Notes under the pieces: generated by a model
The model's database searches: none
What the model saw: the letters and a program-made list of their open reading frames with translations, nothing else
What the model was told of the DNA's origin: nothing
Shown: positions 1-6,860 of the stretch, one piece after another
How positions within the stretch are numbered: position 1 is the stretch's first letter
How the letters are laid out: each line of letters opens with the position of its first letter
Assembly (NCBI GenBank): GCA_025966435.1
Contig: JAICRQ010000051.1
Span: forward strand, 1-12,140
DNA length: 12,140 nt
Source: Anaerolineales bacterium
Lineage (GTDB): Bacteria > Chloroflexota > Anaerolineae > Anaerolineales > Villigracilaceae
Reading direction: 5' to 3'
Program-made: the position numbers and the translations under genes

Positions 1-1
1 C

Positions 2-2986
2 AGGGCGCACGCGAAAAATATAGAAATGGTCAGCAACCAGTTTCGCGATACCACCCTGGGTGTCCTGCGCATTACGTTCCTCTCCGCCCTGGCTCTGGAG
101 TTGCTGGCAACCCTCAGCACCGCCGTCATTGCGGTGGAGATCGGCTTCCGCCTGCTGTATGCAAGAATAGACTTTCTTGAAGCCTTCTTTATCCTTGTCC
201 TCGCACCGGAGTTCTATATGCCGCTACGAATGCTCGGCACGCGCTTCCATGCCGGGATGGCTGGCACAACCGCCGCAAAACGGATCTATGAGATCTTGGA
301 TGCACCAGCGCCCAGTAATCAGTTGACCATGAGCAGTAAGCAGCCTGTTGAGGGAGTATCGTCCATTGTGTTCAAGGATGTGAGCTATACCTATCCCGAT
401 GCAACAACACCTGCGCTCGAAAATATCAATTTGCAGATTGATAGAGGCCAACATATTGCCCTCGTCGGCCCAAGTGGCGCGGGGAAAAGCACACTTGTAG
501 ATCTCCTGCTTGGCTTTGTTCAACCCACGTCAGGCGCAATCACTGTCAACAACAGTTTATCAATTACTAATTATCGCGAAGCATCCCCTGCGGACCAATT
601 ACTCTCCTCTATCGCCTGGGTCCCGCAAAAACCCTATCTTTTCCACGACACGATCGCAGCCAATATCCGTCTTGGCAGACCTGATGCAACCAGTGAAGAG
701 GTAATGGAAGCCGCCAGAGTCGCGCATTTGCATGGTTTCATCGAAACACTGCCTGAGAAATATGAGACCGTTATTGGCGAAGGCGGTGCACGTCTCAGCG
801 GCGGACAGGCGCAGCGTCTCGCGCTTGCTCGCGCGTTCCTCAAAAACGCGCCGATTCTAATCCTCGATGAGCCTACCTCCAGCCTCGACCCGGAAACCGA
901 ATCACTGATGGAAGAATCCATCCGCCGTCTCATGCAGGAACGGACCGTCATCACTATCGCTCACAGGTTAAATACGGTCTTTCGAGCAGATCAAATTGTT
1001 GTTCTTGAGGGAGGTCGAATTTTTGAGGCAGGAACCCATCAAGAGCTACTTACTCAGGATGGAGCATATGCTCAAATGGTAAAGACTTTTGAGGAAAGCG
1101 CAAGTGAAGAAGTAAGAATAGAAAAGGTAAAAAGTAGAATACTGGAAACTCAAGAACTTAATCTCTCATCTCCAGTTGCTAATTACCAATTACCACTTAC
1201 CGCTCAATCCTTCATCCTCACCCGTCTCCTCTCCTTCCTCCACGGCTCCTGGAATTGGGTGGCGCTATCCGCCCTGCTCAGCACTCTCACAATTGGCTCG
1301 AGCGTGGCACTGATCGGCACGTCGGCATGGCTAATTTCTACAGCTGCCTTACATCCCTCTGTGGCGGATCTGGGCGTTTCCGTAGTCGGTGTGCGTTTCT
1401 TTGGAATCACACGCGGTCTCTTCCGGTATCTTGAAAGACTCGTCTCGCACAACGTGACCTTTCGTCTGCTTGCCCGCCTGCGCGTGTGGTTTTATGAGAA
1501 GCTCGAACCGCTCGTACCCGCGCGGTTGCTGGACTACAAAAGCGGGGACCTTCTGGCGCGCGTCATCGGCGATGTAGAGACATTGGAAAACTTCTATGTG
1601 CGCGTGATCTCTCCATCGTTCACTGCGATATTGATCGGACTCATAGTTGCAGTTTTCTTCGCCTCTTTCTTCCCAGCGATCGCGTTTGTGCTGATTGGCT
1701 TTTTCCTCATTTTAGGCTTGTTCCTGCCGCTTCTCGCCCAGGCTGCCAGCCACGCATCCGGGCAGCAACTAATCACGCAGCGTGCGGAGATTCAATCTCA
1801 GCTCGTGGACGGGATCCAGGGAATGGCAGACCTGCTCGCTTTTGGCCGCGCTAGCGACCGGTTGAGTCAGATCTCACTCACCGGAACCACGTATGGTGCC
1901 ACCCAGAAACAGATGGCACGAATTAGCAGCATTCATTCGGCATTGGGGATATTGTTCACGAATCTGGGCGTATGGCTCGTCCTGTTGCTTGTGATTCCCC
2001 AGGTTACGGCAGGCAATATCAAAGGAGTCATGCTGGGCACCTTTGCGTTGATGACTCTGGCATCCTTTGAAGCTGTCACGCCTCTGCCGCTTGCCGCGCA
2101 GCTGTGGAATGCTTCGCGTGAAGCCGCAAGGAGGCTATTCGAGGTGGTGGATGCAAAGCCAGCTGCCAAAGATGATATTCGATATTCGAGTGTCGAATAT
2201 CGAATATCGAATATCGAATTCTCGAGTCTCTCCTTCAGTTACCACACCCAATCTATTCCTGCACTTCAAAATGTCACATTTTCTGTTCCAGCTGGAAAAT
2301 CAGTTGCAATTGTTGGTCCAAGCGGCGCAGGGAAAAGCACGCTCGCAAATCTTCTGCTTAGGTTTTGGGATTACGAATCGGGGGAGATTACCTTAGGCAG
2401 CAAGTCGTTGAGGGAACTGGATCAAGATGAAGTCCGAAAGCGAATCGCGCTGGTCTCACAAAGTAGTTATTTTTTCAATACCACCATCCGTGAAAATTTG
2501 CGACTGGCGCGTCGATCCGCCAGTCCACAGGAAATCGAAGCGGCGGCACGCGCCGCGCAAATCCATGAATTCATCATGACCCTCCCAAAAGACTATGACA
2601 CCTTGATCGGCGAACGAGGCTTAAGGCTATCGGGCGGTGAACGACAGAGGCTGGCAATCGCACGTGCCCTGCTTAAGGACTCTCCTATTCTCATTCTTGA
2701 CGAACCCACCGCCAACCTGGACCCGCAGACCGAAAAACAGGTGCTGGATACGCTCTTTGAAACGATGCGTAATAAAACATCCATACTGATTACACACCGT
2801 CTCGTGGGCCTGGAACACGTGGATGAGATCCTGGTGATGGAGCGGGGTCAGATTGTGGAACGGGGCACACACAGAGAGTTATTGGCGCGTAAGGGTCTTT
2901 ACCGACGGTTATGGGACATACAAAATCAAATTTTATCTGACCGGTTCGCCCTGCCTGCCCGTTTCACAGATTTGAAAGCTACGTAG
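2..2986 (+). CDS. cydDC: Fused CydD-CydC thiol (cysteine/glutathione) ABC exporter, 5' partial
   Basis: Heterodimer-type ABC exporter joined into one chain. Characterised CydDC moves cysteine and glutathione across the cytoplasmic membrane and is needed for cytochrome bd assembly. The frame is open to the left edge, so the true start and most of the CydD membrane domain lie outside. Counting the codon at 26 as residue 1: the end of the CydD membrane domain is about 1-95. The first nucleotide-binding domain has Walker A 148-156, LSGGQ 257-261, ILILDEP 277-283 and switch His313. A linker spans about 365-395 and the CydC membrane domain about 396-720. The second nucleotide-binding domain has Walker A 764-771, LSGGE 868-872, ILILDEP 888-894 and His924. 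Both ATP sites look intact. Fusion also occurs in Actinobacteria such as Streptomyces. The linkers carry heptamer repeats and a palindrome, listed separately. cydAB may lie upstream, but that cannot be seen here. Confidence 0.93.
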   Translation, partial: RAHAKNIEMVSNQFRDTTLGVLRITFLSALALELLATLSTAVIAVEIGFRLLYARIDFLEAFFILVLAPEFYMPLRMLGTRFHAGMAGTTAAKRIYEILDAPAPSNQLTMSSKQPVEGVSSIVFKDVSYTYPDATTPALENINLQIDRGQHIALVGPSGAGKSTLVDLLLGFVQPTSGAITVNNSLSITNYREASPADQLLSSIAWVPQKPYLFHDTIAANIRLGRPDATSEEVMEAARVAHLHGFIETLPEKYETVIGEGGARLSGGQAQRLALARAFLKNAPILILDEPTSSLDPETESLMEESIRRLMQERTVITIAHRLNTVFRADQIVVLEGGRIFEAGTHQELLTQDGAYAQMVKTFEESASEEVRIEKVKSRILETQELNLSSPVANYQLPLTAQSFILTRLLSFLHGSWNWVALSALLSTLTIGSSVALIGTSAWLISTAALHPSVADLGVSVVGVRFFGITRGLFRYLERLVSHNVTFRLLARLRVWFYEKLEPLVPARLLDYKSGDLLARVIGDVETLENFYVRVISPSFTAILIGLIVAVFFASFFPAIAFVLIGFFLILGLFLPLLAQAASHASGQQLITQRAEIQSQLVDGIQGMADLLAFGRASDRLSQISLTGTTYGATQKQMARISSIHSALGILFTNLGVWLVLLLVIPQVTAGNIKGVMLGTFALMTLASFEAVTPLPLAAQLWNASREAARRLFEVVDAKPAAKDDIRYSSVEYRISNIEFSSLSFSYHTQSIPALQNVTFSVPAGKSVAIVGPSGAGKSTLANLLLRFWDYESGEITLGSKSLRELDQDEVRKRIALVSQSSYFFNTTIRENLRLARRSASPQEIEAAARAAQIHEFIMTLPKDYDTLIGERGLRLSGGERQRLAIARALLKDSPILILDEPTANLDPQTEKQVLDTLFETMRNKTSILITHRLVGLEHVDEILVMERGQIVERGTHRELLARKGLYRRLWDIQNQILSDRFALPARFTDLKAT
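562..575 (+). repeat. Degenerate heptamer pair in the first ATPase domain of cydDC
   Basis: Two adjacent 7-mers, AATTACT and AATTATC, encode part of SITNYR (residues 179-184). They fall where this nucleotide-binding domain is about five residues longer than I expect for CydD between the VN of the strand after Walker A and the IAWVPQ Q-loop. The unit resembles the AATTACC heptamer at 1181-1201. The match between units is only 5 of 7, so chance is possible. Confidence 0.35.
1181..1201 (+). repeat. Heptamer tandem repeat (AATTACC x2 plus ACTTACC) in the CydD/CydC linker
   Basis: Three consecutive 7-bp units, two identical and one differing at one base, give 21 bp and so keep the reading frame, coding for NYQLPLT. 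They sit in an AT-rich linker (about 1110-1205) between the first ATPase domain and the CydC membrane domain. That linker differs clearly in base composition from the GC-richer membrane-domain sequence that follows. Confidence 0.7.
2174..2208 (+). repeat. Perfect 16-bp inverted repeat with 3-nt loop inside cydDC
   Basis: Arms GATATTCGATATTCGA (2174-2189) and TCGAATATCGAATATC (2193-2208) are exact reverse complements around the loop GTG. The hairpin lies in the short linker between the CydC membrane domain and its ATPase domain, where the protein reads DIRYSSVEYRISNIEF and should tolerate extra residues. Its right arm is part of the TCGAATA tandem repeat. Confidence 0.9.
2193..2220 (+). repeat. 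Heptamer tandem repeat TCGAATA x3 plus TCGAATT
   Basis: Four adjacent 7-bp units, the last differing at one base, span 28 bp in frame with the gene. The left part of the same locus carries the reverse complement of two units, so the block is both tandem and palindromic. Confidence 0.88.
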
Positions 2987-3004
2987 GAAAACCGTTAACA
3001 GTGC

Positions 3005-3033
3005 TTGCACCGCTCCCTCGAACATGCTATAAT
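3005..3033 (+). promoter_or_regulatory. Promoter of the rho transcript
   Basis: A perfect TATAAT lies at 3028-3033, preceded by TGC at 3025-3027, which makes it an extended -10. A weak -35 (TTGCAC, 3005-3010, 3 of 6 consensus bases) is exactly 17 bp upstream. The expected start is near 3040, leaving a leader of about 197 nt before the rho ATG. Confidence 0.7.
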
Positions 3034-3068
3034 ATGGCATCTCCCCAGCTGCATTACAGACTTATGAG

Positions 3069-3111
3069 GCGGAATCGGGATGCACAGTGATCTAACCTGT
3101 ACGAGTTCCGC
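3069..3111 (+). promoter_or_regulatory. Structured element in the rho leader
   Basis: GCGGAATCG (3069-3077) can pair with CGA-G-TTCCGC (3102-3111), giving nine pairs with one bulged G. Inside, ACAG (3084-3087) can pair with CTGT (3097-3100). An 11-codon open frame (ATG 3080-3082, TAA 3113-3115, MHSDLTCTSSA) lies across the hairpin, with GAGG 10 nt before it. E. coli rho also has a leader peptide gene (rhoL), but I see no homology and the peptide is speculative. Confidence 0.4.
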
Positions 3112-3129
3112 GTAAACAGAATTTGAAGG

Positions 3130-3226
3130 AAAATCCACACCCATCCACAACCTAAGGGACGTTACCAGAGTGCCGGATGCATTCTGGGCAATTTTTGCAT
3201 TCATTCCATTCAATATCCCACCCAAT
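3130..3226 (+). promoter_or_regulatory. Two G-free, C-rich tracts in the rho leader (rut-like)
   Basis: Positions 3130-3155 (26 nt, 11 C, no G) and 3198-3226 (29 nt, 11 C, no G) are rich in YC dimers, the composition Rho prefers for loading. They lie between the leader hairpin and the coding start. E. coli rho is known to be autoregulated by Rho-dependent attenuation in its leader. That the same happens here is inference. Confidence 0.4.
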
Positions 3227-3236
3227 GAGAAAAACT

Positions 3237-4514
3237 ATGAAAATACTTGAACTTGAGAACGAACCTCTTGGCAAGCTGCGCGCCATTGCAAAGAGTCTGA
3301 ATATCCCAAACGCCAACCGCCTGAAGAAAGAGACACTTGCCATGATGATCCGCGAGGCAGAGGCGCAAAAAGAAGGCATCGAGCTGCGCGGCGGAATCCT
3401 CGAGATTATGAGCGAAGGCATCGGCTTTTTGCGAGCCACGAATTACCGCATTAGCGACCAGGATGTCTACGTCTCGCAAGCCCAGCTTCGGCGCCACGAA
3501 CTGAGAGCAGGCGATTTGGTCATCGGGCAGGTCCGCCCGCCGCGTGAGAGTGAACGACACTTCGGATTACTAAAGGTCGAATCAATCAATGGCGTGGACC
3601 CTGAAAACGCCTCCCACCGACCGGTATTTGAAACACTCACACCGATCTTCCCGGACAAGCGCTTTGATCTCGAAACCGACCACGACACGCTCGCTCCACG
3701 CCTGATCAACCTCGTCGCTCCGATCGGTCGGGGCCAACGTGGACTGATCGTCTCCCCTCCAAAGGCGGGCAAAACAACCATCCTGAAACAAATCGCAAAC
3801 TCGATTTCAACCAAATATCCCGATGTCCACTTGATTGTTGCTCTAATCGGCGAACGCCCGGAAGAAGTGACCGATATGGACCGCTCGGTGGATGCCGAAG
3901 TTGTGGCGTCCACGTTCGACGAGCCGGTCACCTCCCATGTGCGGACAGCTGAACTCGCCTTAGAGCGGGCTAAGAGACTCGTGGAGATCGGTCGTCACGT
4001 GGTAATCTTGATGGACTCGATCACACGTCTGGCGCGTGCCTACAATCTGGTTGTCAACCCCTCCGGGCGTACGCTCTCAGGCGGTATGGATCCGTCGGCG
4101 CTGTATCCGCCGAAACGTTTCTTCGGCGCAGCCCGCAATATCGAAGAAGGCGGCTCCCTGACCATTATTGCGACCTGTCTCGTGGACACAGGTTCCCGTC
4201 TTGACGACGTGGTCTTTGAAGAGTTCAAAGGCACCGGTAATATGGAATTACATCTTTCCCGCAAATTGCAGGAACGCCGCATCTTCCCTGCCGTGGATAT
4301 CGAACGCTCATCGACGCGACGTGAGGATCTGCTGCTGGGACCCGATCTGCTGCAGCGTGTTTGGTTAATGCGCCGCATGTACATCCAGATGATTTCATCG
4401 CCGCCAGCAGGCGCAGGGATGGATCAGTCGGTCGCGACCGAAGCGATCGTCACCCGCCTCGATCGTGCCCGCAACAATCAGGAATTTCTGGAAAATCTAG
4501 GAAGAGATTCTTAA
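3237..4514 (+). CDS. rho: Transcription termination factor Rho
   Basis: Hexameric RNA-dependent ATPase/helicase that ends transcription at C-rich, G-poor sites. The product is 425 residues, close to the 419 of E. coli. An N-terminal helical Rho_N region (about 1-45) is followed by the cold-shock-like RNA-binding domain (about 49-120) and the RecA-like ATPase domain (about 150-410). P-loop PPKAGKT (174-180) carries Lys179. Catalytic Glu206 is in GERPEE, Walker B Asp260 in VVILMDS, and the probable arginine finger is Arg361 in SSTRRE. All lie at a constant offset of 5 from E. coli. Start choice: ATGs at 3177, 3225 and 3237 are in frame. I chose 3237 because MKILELENEP aligns with the family's N-terminus, although its Shine-Dalgarno is weak. 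The leader carries possible autoregulatory signals. The next gene starts 30 nt downstream. Confidence 0.96.
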   Translation: MKILELENEPLGKLRAIAKSLNIPNANRLKKETLAMMIREAEAQKEGIELRGGILEIMSEGIGFLRATNYRISDQDVYVSQAQLRRHELRAGDLVIGQVRPPRESERHFGLLKVESINGVDPENASHRPVFETLTPIFPDKRFDLETDHDTLAPRLINLVAPIGRGQRGLIVSPPKAGKTTILKQIANSISTKYPDVHLIVALIGERPEEVTDMDRSVDAEVVASTFDEPVTSHVRTAELALERAKRLVEIGRHVVILMDSITRLARAYNLVVNPSGRTLSGGMDPSALYPPKRFFGAARNIEEGGSLTIIATCLVDTGSRLDDVVFEEFKGTGNMELHLSRKLQERRIFPAVDIERSSTRREDLLLGPDLLQRVWLMRRMYIQMISSPPAGAGMDQSVATEAIVTRLDRARNNQEFLENLGRDS

Positions 4515-4544
4515 CGTACTGCCAATAATTTCTGCTTTCCCAAA

Positions 4545-5603
4545 ATGGCTACACTTTCCTCCTATTTCAACAACCACCGCTTCAGCATCATCAGCTGGGC
4601 TGTCACGCTTGTGCTTGTGGCAGGTATGATCCTTGGCGCGTTCCAGTGGAAGGAAGCTCAACAGGGAGGGCAGGCACTTATCCCTATCCCCACAGCCGCA
4701 TCGGAGAAAAAGCAGCTAAACGTTCCCATGCCTGCGCTGGGGGGACCACTGGCATTTGCAGCCATAGAACGGGAAATCCAGATCAAGACCAATGTGCCTG
4801 CCGACAAGCCGCGCTACGATATTGAAGAGTACCGCGTTGTGCACGGTGATTCCGTCTTTGCGATTGCAGAATCCTTTAAAGTCCAACCGGAAACAGTTTT
4901 GTGGGCGAACTATGATGTTTTGCAAGATGATCCCCATAGCCTCGCACCCGGGATGGTGCTGAAGATCCCTCCGACAGATGGCATTTACTATCAGTGGAAG
5001 GAAAATGACACATTGGAGAGCGTTGCCACGGAACTCAGGGCATCTGTGGATGATATTCTCAATTTTCCCGGCAATGACGTCGATCTCGCTAACCCGAAGA
5101 TAGAGTCCGGCTCGTGGGTGATGGTGCCCGGCGGGGAACGCGAGTTCGTACAGTGGCTGGTGCCGACTATAGCAACCGGCTCTTCTGGAACGTCCTCCAC
5201 CAACGAAAGTGCCTGTCCCGGTGGAGCCGTGGGCGGCGGAGGTTTCACCTGGCCCGCCGACGCTCATAATCTCTCCGGCAACGATTACTGGTCCGGGCAT
5301 CTCGGCGTCGATATTGCTGCCGGACAAGGCGCGGCGGTCTATGCGGCGGATAGTGGCGTAGTGACGATGGCGCAGGGCGGCTACAACTACGGCTATGGCA
5401 ATGTGGTCCAGATCGATCATGGAAACGGATATTCAACCATCTATGCCCACTTAAGTACAATCGGTGTAGGACTCTGTGAAAGCGTGGGGGCTGGGCAGTG
5501 GATCGGCGCTGCTGGAAATACAGGCAACTCTCAGGGCGCTCATTTGCATTTCGAAGTGCGGCAAAACGGCGGTTTTATCAATCCCTGGTTTGTCTTACCC
5601 TAG
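4545..5603 (+). CDS. Membrane-anchored LysM / M23 peptidoglycan endopeptidase
   Basis: Predicted zinc peptidase that cuts peptide cross-links in the cell wall, acting outside the membrane. The 352-residue protein has a cytoplasmic N-terminus, one membrane segment (about 15-33) and a linker. Two LysM-like glycan-binding modules follow (about 96-141, with VVHGDSVFAIAESF, and a weaker one at 147-195). The C-terminal lysostaphin-type M23 domain spans about 233-350. Zinc ligands are visible as HLGVD (His252, Asp256) and HLHFE (His333, His335), with His302 in YAHL as the likely catalytic base. Cys224 and Cys311 flank the catalytic core and might form a disulfide. I see no Shine-Dalgarno before the ATG at 4545. 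The gene probably shares the rho transcript and ends at an intrinsic terminator. An active enzyme, rather than a degenerate EnvC/NlpD-type activator, is supported by the complete metal site. The substrate bond is unknown. Confidence 0.9.
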   Translation: MATLSSYFNNHRFSIISWAVTLVLVAGMILGAFQWKEAQQGGQALIPIPTAASEKKQLNVPMPALGGPLAFAAIEREIQIKTNVPADKPRYDIEEYRVVHGDSVFAIAESFKVQPETVLWANYDVLQDDPHSLAPGMVLKIPPTDGIYYQWKENDTLESVATELRASVDDILNFPGNDVDLANPKIESGSWVMVPGGEREFVQWLVPTIATGSSGTSSTNESACPGGAVGGGGFTWPADAHNLSGNDYWSGHLGVDIAAGQGAAVYAADSGVVTMAQGGYNYGYGNVVQIDHGNGYSTIYAHLSTIGVGLCESVGAGQWIGAAGNTGNSQGAHLHFEVRQNGGFINPWFVLP

Positions 5604-5608
5604 CAGAT

Positions 5609-5648
5609 AAACCCTAATGGTCTTAAAAACCTTTAGGGTTTTAATTTT
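5609..5648 (+). terminator. Intrinsic terminator after the M23 peptidase gene
   Basis: AAACCCTAA (5609-5617) pairs with TTAGGGTTT (5633-5641). GGT/ACC pairing inside (5619-5621 with 5629-5631) is separated by a single mismatch, and the T-rich tail TTTTAATTTT follows. It begins 5 nt after the peptidase stop and ends 2 nt before the birA ATG. Confidence 0.8.
5640..5645 (+). promoter_or_regulatory. Possible -10 element for a leaderless birA transcript
   Basis: TTTAAT (5 of 6 consensus bases) ends 5 nt before the birA ATG, so transcription could start on the A of the start codon. No convincing -35 is seen at 17-18 bp upstream. The element overlaps the terminator T tract, so its composition may be incidental. 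Confidence 0.3.
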
Positions 5649-5650
5649 CC

Positions 5651-6430
5651 ATGAATCAAAACCAACTCAAGAAGGCTCTCTCCAAGCTTCCATTAGGGGA
5701 TGTGCGCTACTTCGACTCCATCGGCTCAACGAATAATGAGGCGCTCGCGTGGGCAACCGGCGGCGCAAGAGACCTTTCCCTGGTGATTGCGGATGAGCAG
5801 ACCGCGGGACGAGGACGCCTCGATCGGAAGTGGTTTACGCCCAAGGGATCCGCGCTAGCCGTGAGCATCATCCTCCGCCCTGCTGCCGGAGAAAAGCCTC
5901 ACCTTACTCGGATCGTGGGGCTGGCTGCTCTTGCCGTAGCAGATGCCTTGCGGACGCGCAGCCTCGTTTCGCAGATCAAGTGGCCCAACGACGTCCTTTT
6001 GAATGGGCGTAAAGTGGCTGGAATCCTGGTCGAATCGGTATGGTCTGGCGAAGAAGTGGACGGTCTGGTGATCGGCATCGGCATGAATGTACTGAAAGGG
6101 TCAGTACCGTCCGCTGAGCTCCTGCAATTTCCCGCCACAAGTCTGGAAGAATCGCTGGGACCGCTGGTGGAGCGTGAACCGCTGTTGCACGATATCCTGG
6201 CAGGGTTGATCGCCCTCCGGCCCCACCTAGGTTCGGATTCGTTCATCTCTTCGTGGGAGAAGGCGCTCGCCTTCCGCGGCGAACAGGTGCAGGCAGAGCA
6301 GGGAGAAGGGTCCCTCGCCGCCGGAAAATTACTTGGCTTGGAATCCGATGGGAGCCTGAGGCTCATGGATGAGGACGGCAAATCCATAACAGTACGATTT
6401 GGGGATGTGAGCCTGCGTCCGGGCAAGTAA
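5651..6430 (+). CDS. birA: Biotin--[acetyl-CoA carboxylase] ligase, monofunctional BirA
   Basis: Activates biotin to biotinyl-AMP and transfers it to the lysine of biotin carboxyl carrier protein. The product is 259 residues. The catalytic domain shows STNNEA (26-31), the biotinyl-AMP loop GRGRLDRKW (53-61), KWPNDV (110-115), the GRKVAGIL segment with Lys121 (119-126) and GIGMNV (142-147). A small SH3-like C-terminal domain covers about 212-259. There is no N-terminal winged helix, so this is the class that ligates biotin but does not bind DNA as a repressor. The ATG at 5651 lies only 2 nt after the upstream terminator's T tract and has no Shine-Dalgarno. Either terminator read-through or a leaderless start must supply the mRNA. 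The stop codon overlaps an ATG of the next frame (TAATG), but I place that gene's start at 6466. Confidence 0.94.
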   Translation: MNQNQLKKALSKLPLGDVRYFDSIGSTNNEALAWATGGARDLSLVIADEQTAGRGRLDRKWFTPKGSALAVSIILRPAAGEKPHLTRIVGLAALAVADALRTRSLVSQIKWPNDVLLNGRKVAGILVESVWSGEEVDGLVIGIGMNVLKGSVPSAELLQFPATSLEESLGPLVEREPLLHDILAGLIALRPHLGSDSFISSWEKALAFRGEQVQAEQGEGSLAAGKLLGLESDGSLRLMDEDGKSITVRFGDVSLRPGK

Positions 6431-6436
6431 TGCCCG

Positions 6437-6445
6437 TGATATACT
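6437..6445 (+). promoter_or_regulatory. Possible extended -10 promoter before the small membrane protein gene
   Basis: TGA followed by TATACT (6440-6445, 5 of 6) forms an extended -10 with no recognisable -35. A start near 6452 would leave a leader of about 14 nt containing the GAGG Shine-Dalgarno of the gene at 6466. It may allow expression apart from birA. Confidence 0.35.
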
Positions 6446-6465
6446 ACCCGCACAACGAGGTCACC

Positions 6466-6705
6466 ATGTTTGATAATTTACGCGATTCAGCAGAGTCATC
6501 TTTCTACGAAGAAGAACCAAACGACCTTTACAAGGAACCGGTCGCACAACCCGCGCCCCGGCGCCGCGTTGCTGTTGCCCACAACGGACGTTTTCTCGGC
6601 ATGACCGCTCAGCAGCGATTCCTGATCTCGGTCATGCTGCTGTTCACGGTTTGCATTGTCGGTACTCTGGCGATGTTTGTGCTGGAGAAAATGTCACTTT
6701 TTTAA
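6466..6705 (+). CDS. Small single-pass membrane protein of unknown function
   Basis: I do not recognise a family. The 79-residue protein has an acidic N-terminal part (EEEPND near 15-20), a Pro/Arg stretch (APRRR, 30-34) and one strongly hydrophobic segment near the C-terminus (about 52-73) ending in EKMSLF. With the Arg-rich part before the helix, the N-terminus should be cytoplasmic. Start choice: an ATG at 6430 overlaps the birA stop and would add 12 residues. The ATG at 6466 has GAGG (6457-6460) five nt upstream and is preferred. The gene follows birA closely, so it may be cotranscribed with it or use the TATACT element. An assembly or anchor protein is possible, but nothing in the sequence fixes a role. 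Confidence 0.75.
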   Translation: MFDNLRDSAESSFYEEEPNDLYKEPVAQPAPRRRVAVAHNGRFLGMTAQQRFLISVMLLFTVCIVGTLAMFVLEKMSLF

Positions 6706-6714
6706 GTACAACTT

Positions 6715-6820
6715 TGTAGTGGCGACTTCCCTGGCACCGCCTGCCAGGGCAGGTGTGCGCAGCACCCCTTGCGGGCCGGTCGCTTTTGACACAAAACGAA
6801 CGACTAAAGTCGTTACTACA
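6715..6820. repeat. MITE-like intergenic element with imperfect terminal inverted repeats
   Basis: The left end TGTAGTGGCGACTT (6715-6728) and right end AAGTCGTTACTACA (6807-6820) are inverted repeats matching at 12 of 14 positions. Inside are a perfect 8-bp hairpin (CCCTGGCA 6729-6736 with TGCCAGGG 6742-6749), GCGAC/GTCGC flanking the GC-rich core, and AACGACT-AA-AGTCGTT at the right end. It codes for nothing. It resembles dispersed palindromic repeats I associate with Chloroflexota genomes, but copy number cannot be judged from one window. Confidence 0.6.
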
Positions 6821-6829
6821 TGAAATAAG

Positions 6830-6860
6830 AGAAGTCCAGTGAAAACACTGGACTTCTTTG
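6830..6860. terminator. Terminator hairpin between convergent transcripts (gyrA end)
   Basis: AGAAGTCCAGTG (6830-6841) and CACTGGACTTCT (6846-6857) form a perfect 12-bp stem with an AAAA loop. TTTG follows on the plus strand; CTTATTT follows on the minus strand. The stem begins 3 nt past the gyrA stop and probably serves both the rightward birA unit and leftward gyrA. Confidence 0.82.

Noticed and set aside
3177..3236. 20-residue N-terminal extension of Rho
   Set aside because: In frame but with no ribosome-binding site and no family similarity; MKILELENEP at 3237 matches the usual Rho N-terminus.
4716..5420. 234-codon open frame on the minus strand
   Set aside because: Fully antisense to the LysM/M23 gene, whose domains and metal ligands are clear. 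The antisense product has no recognisable motif and a His/Arg-rich composition typical of a shadow frame.
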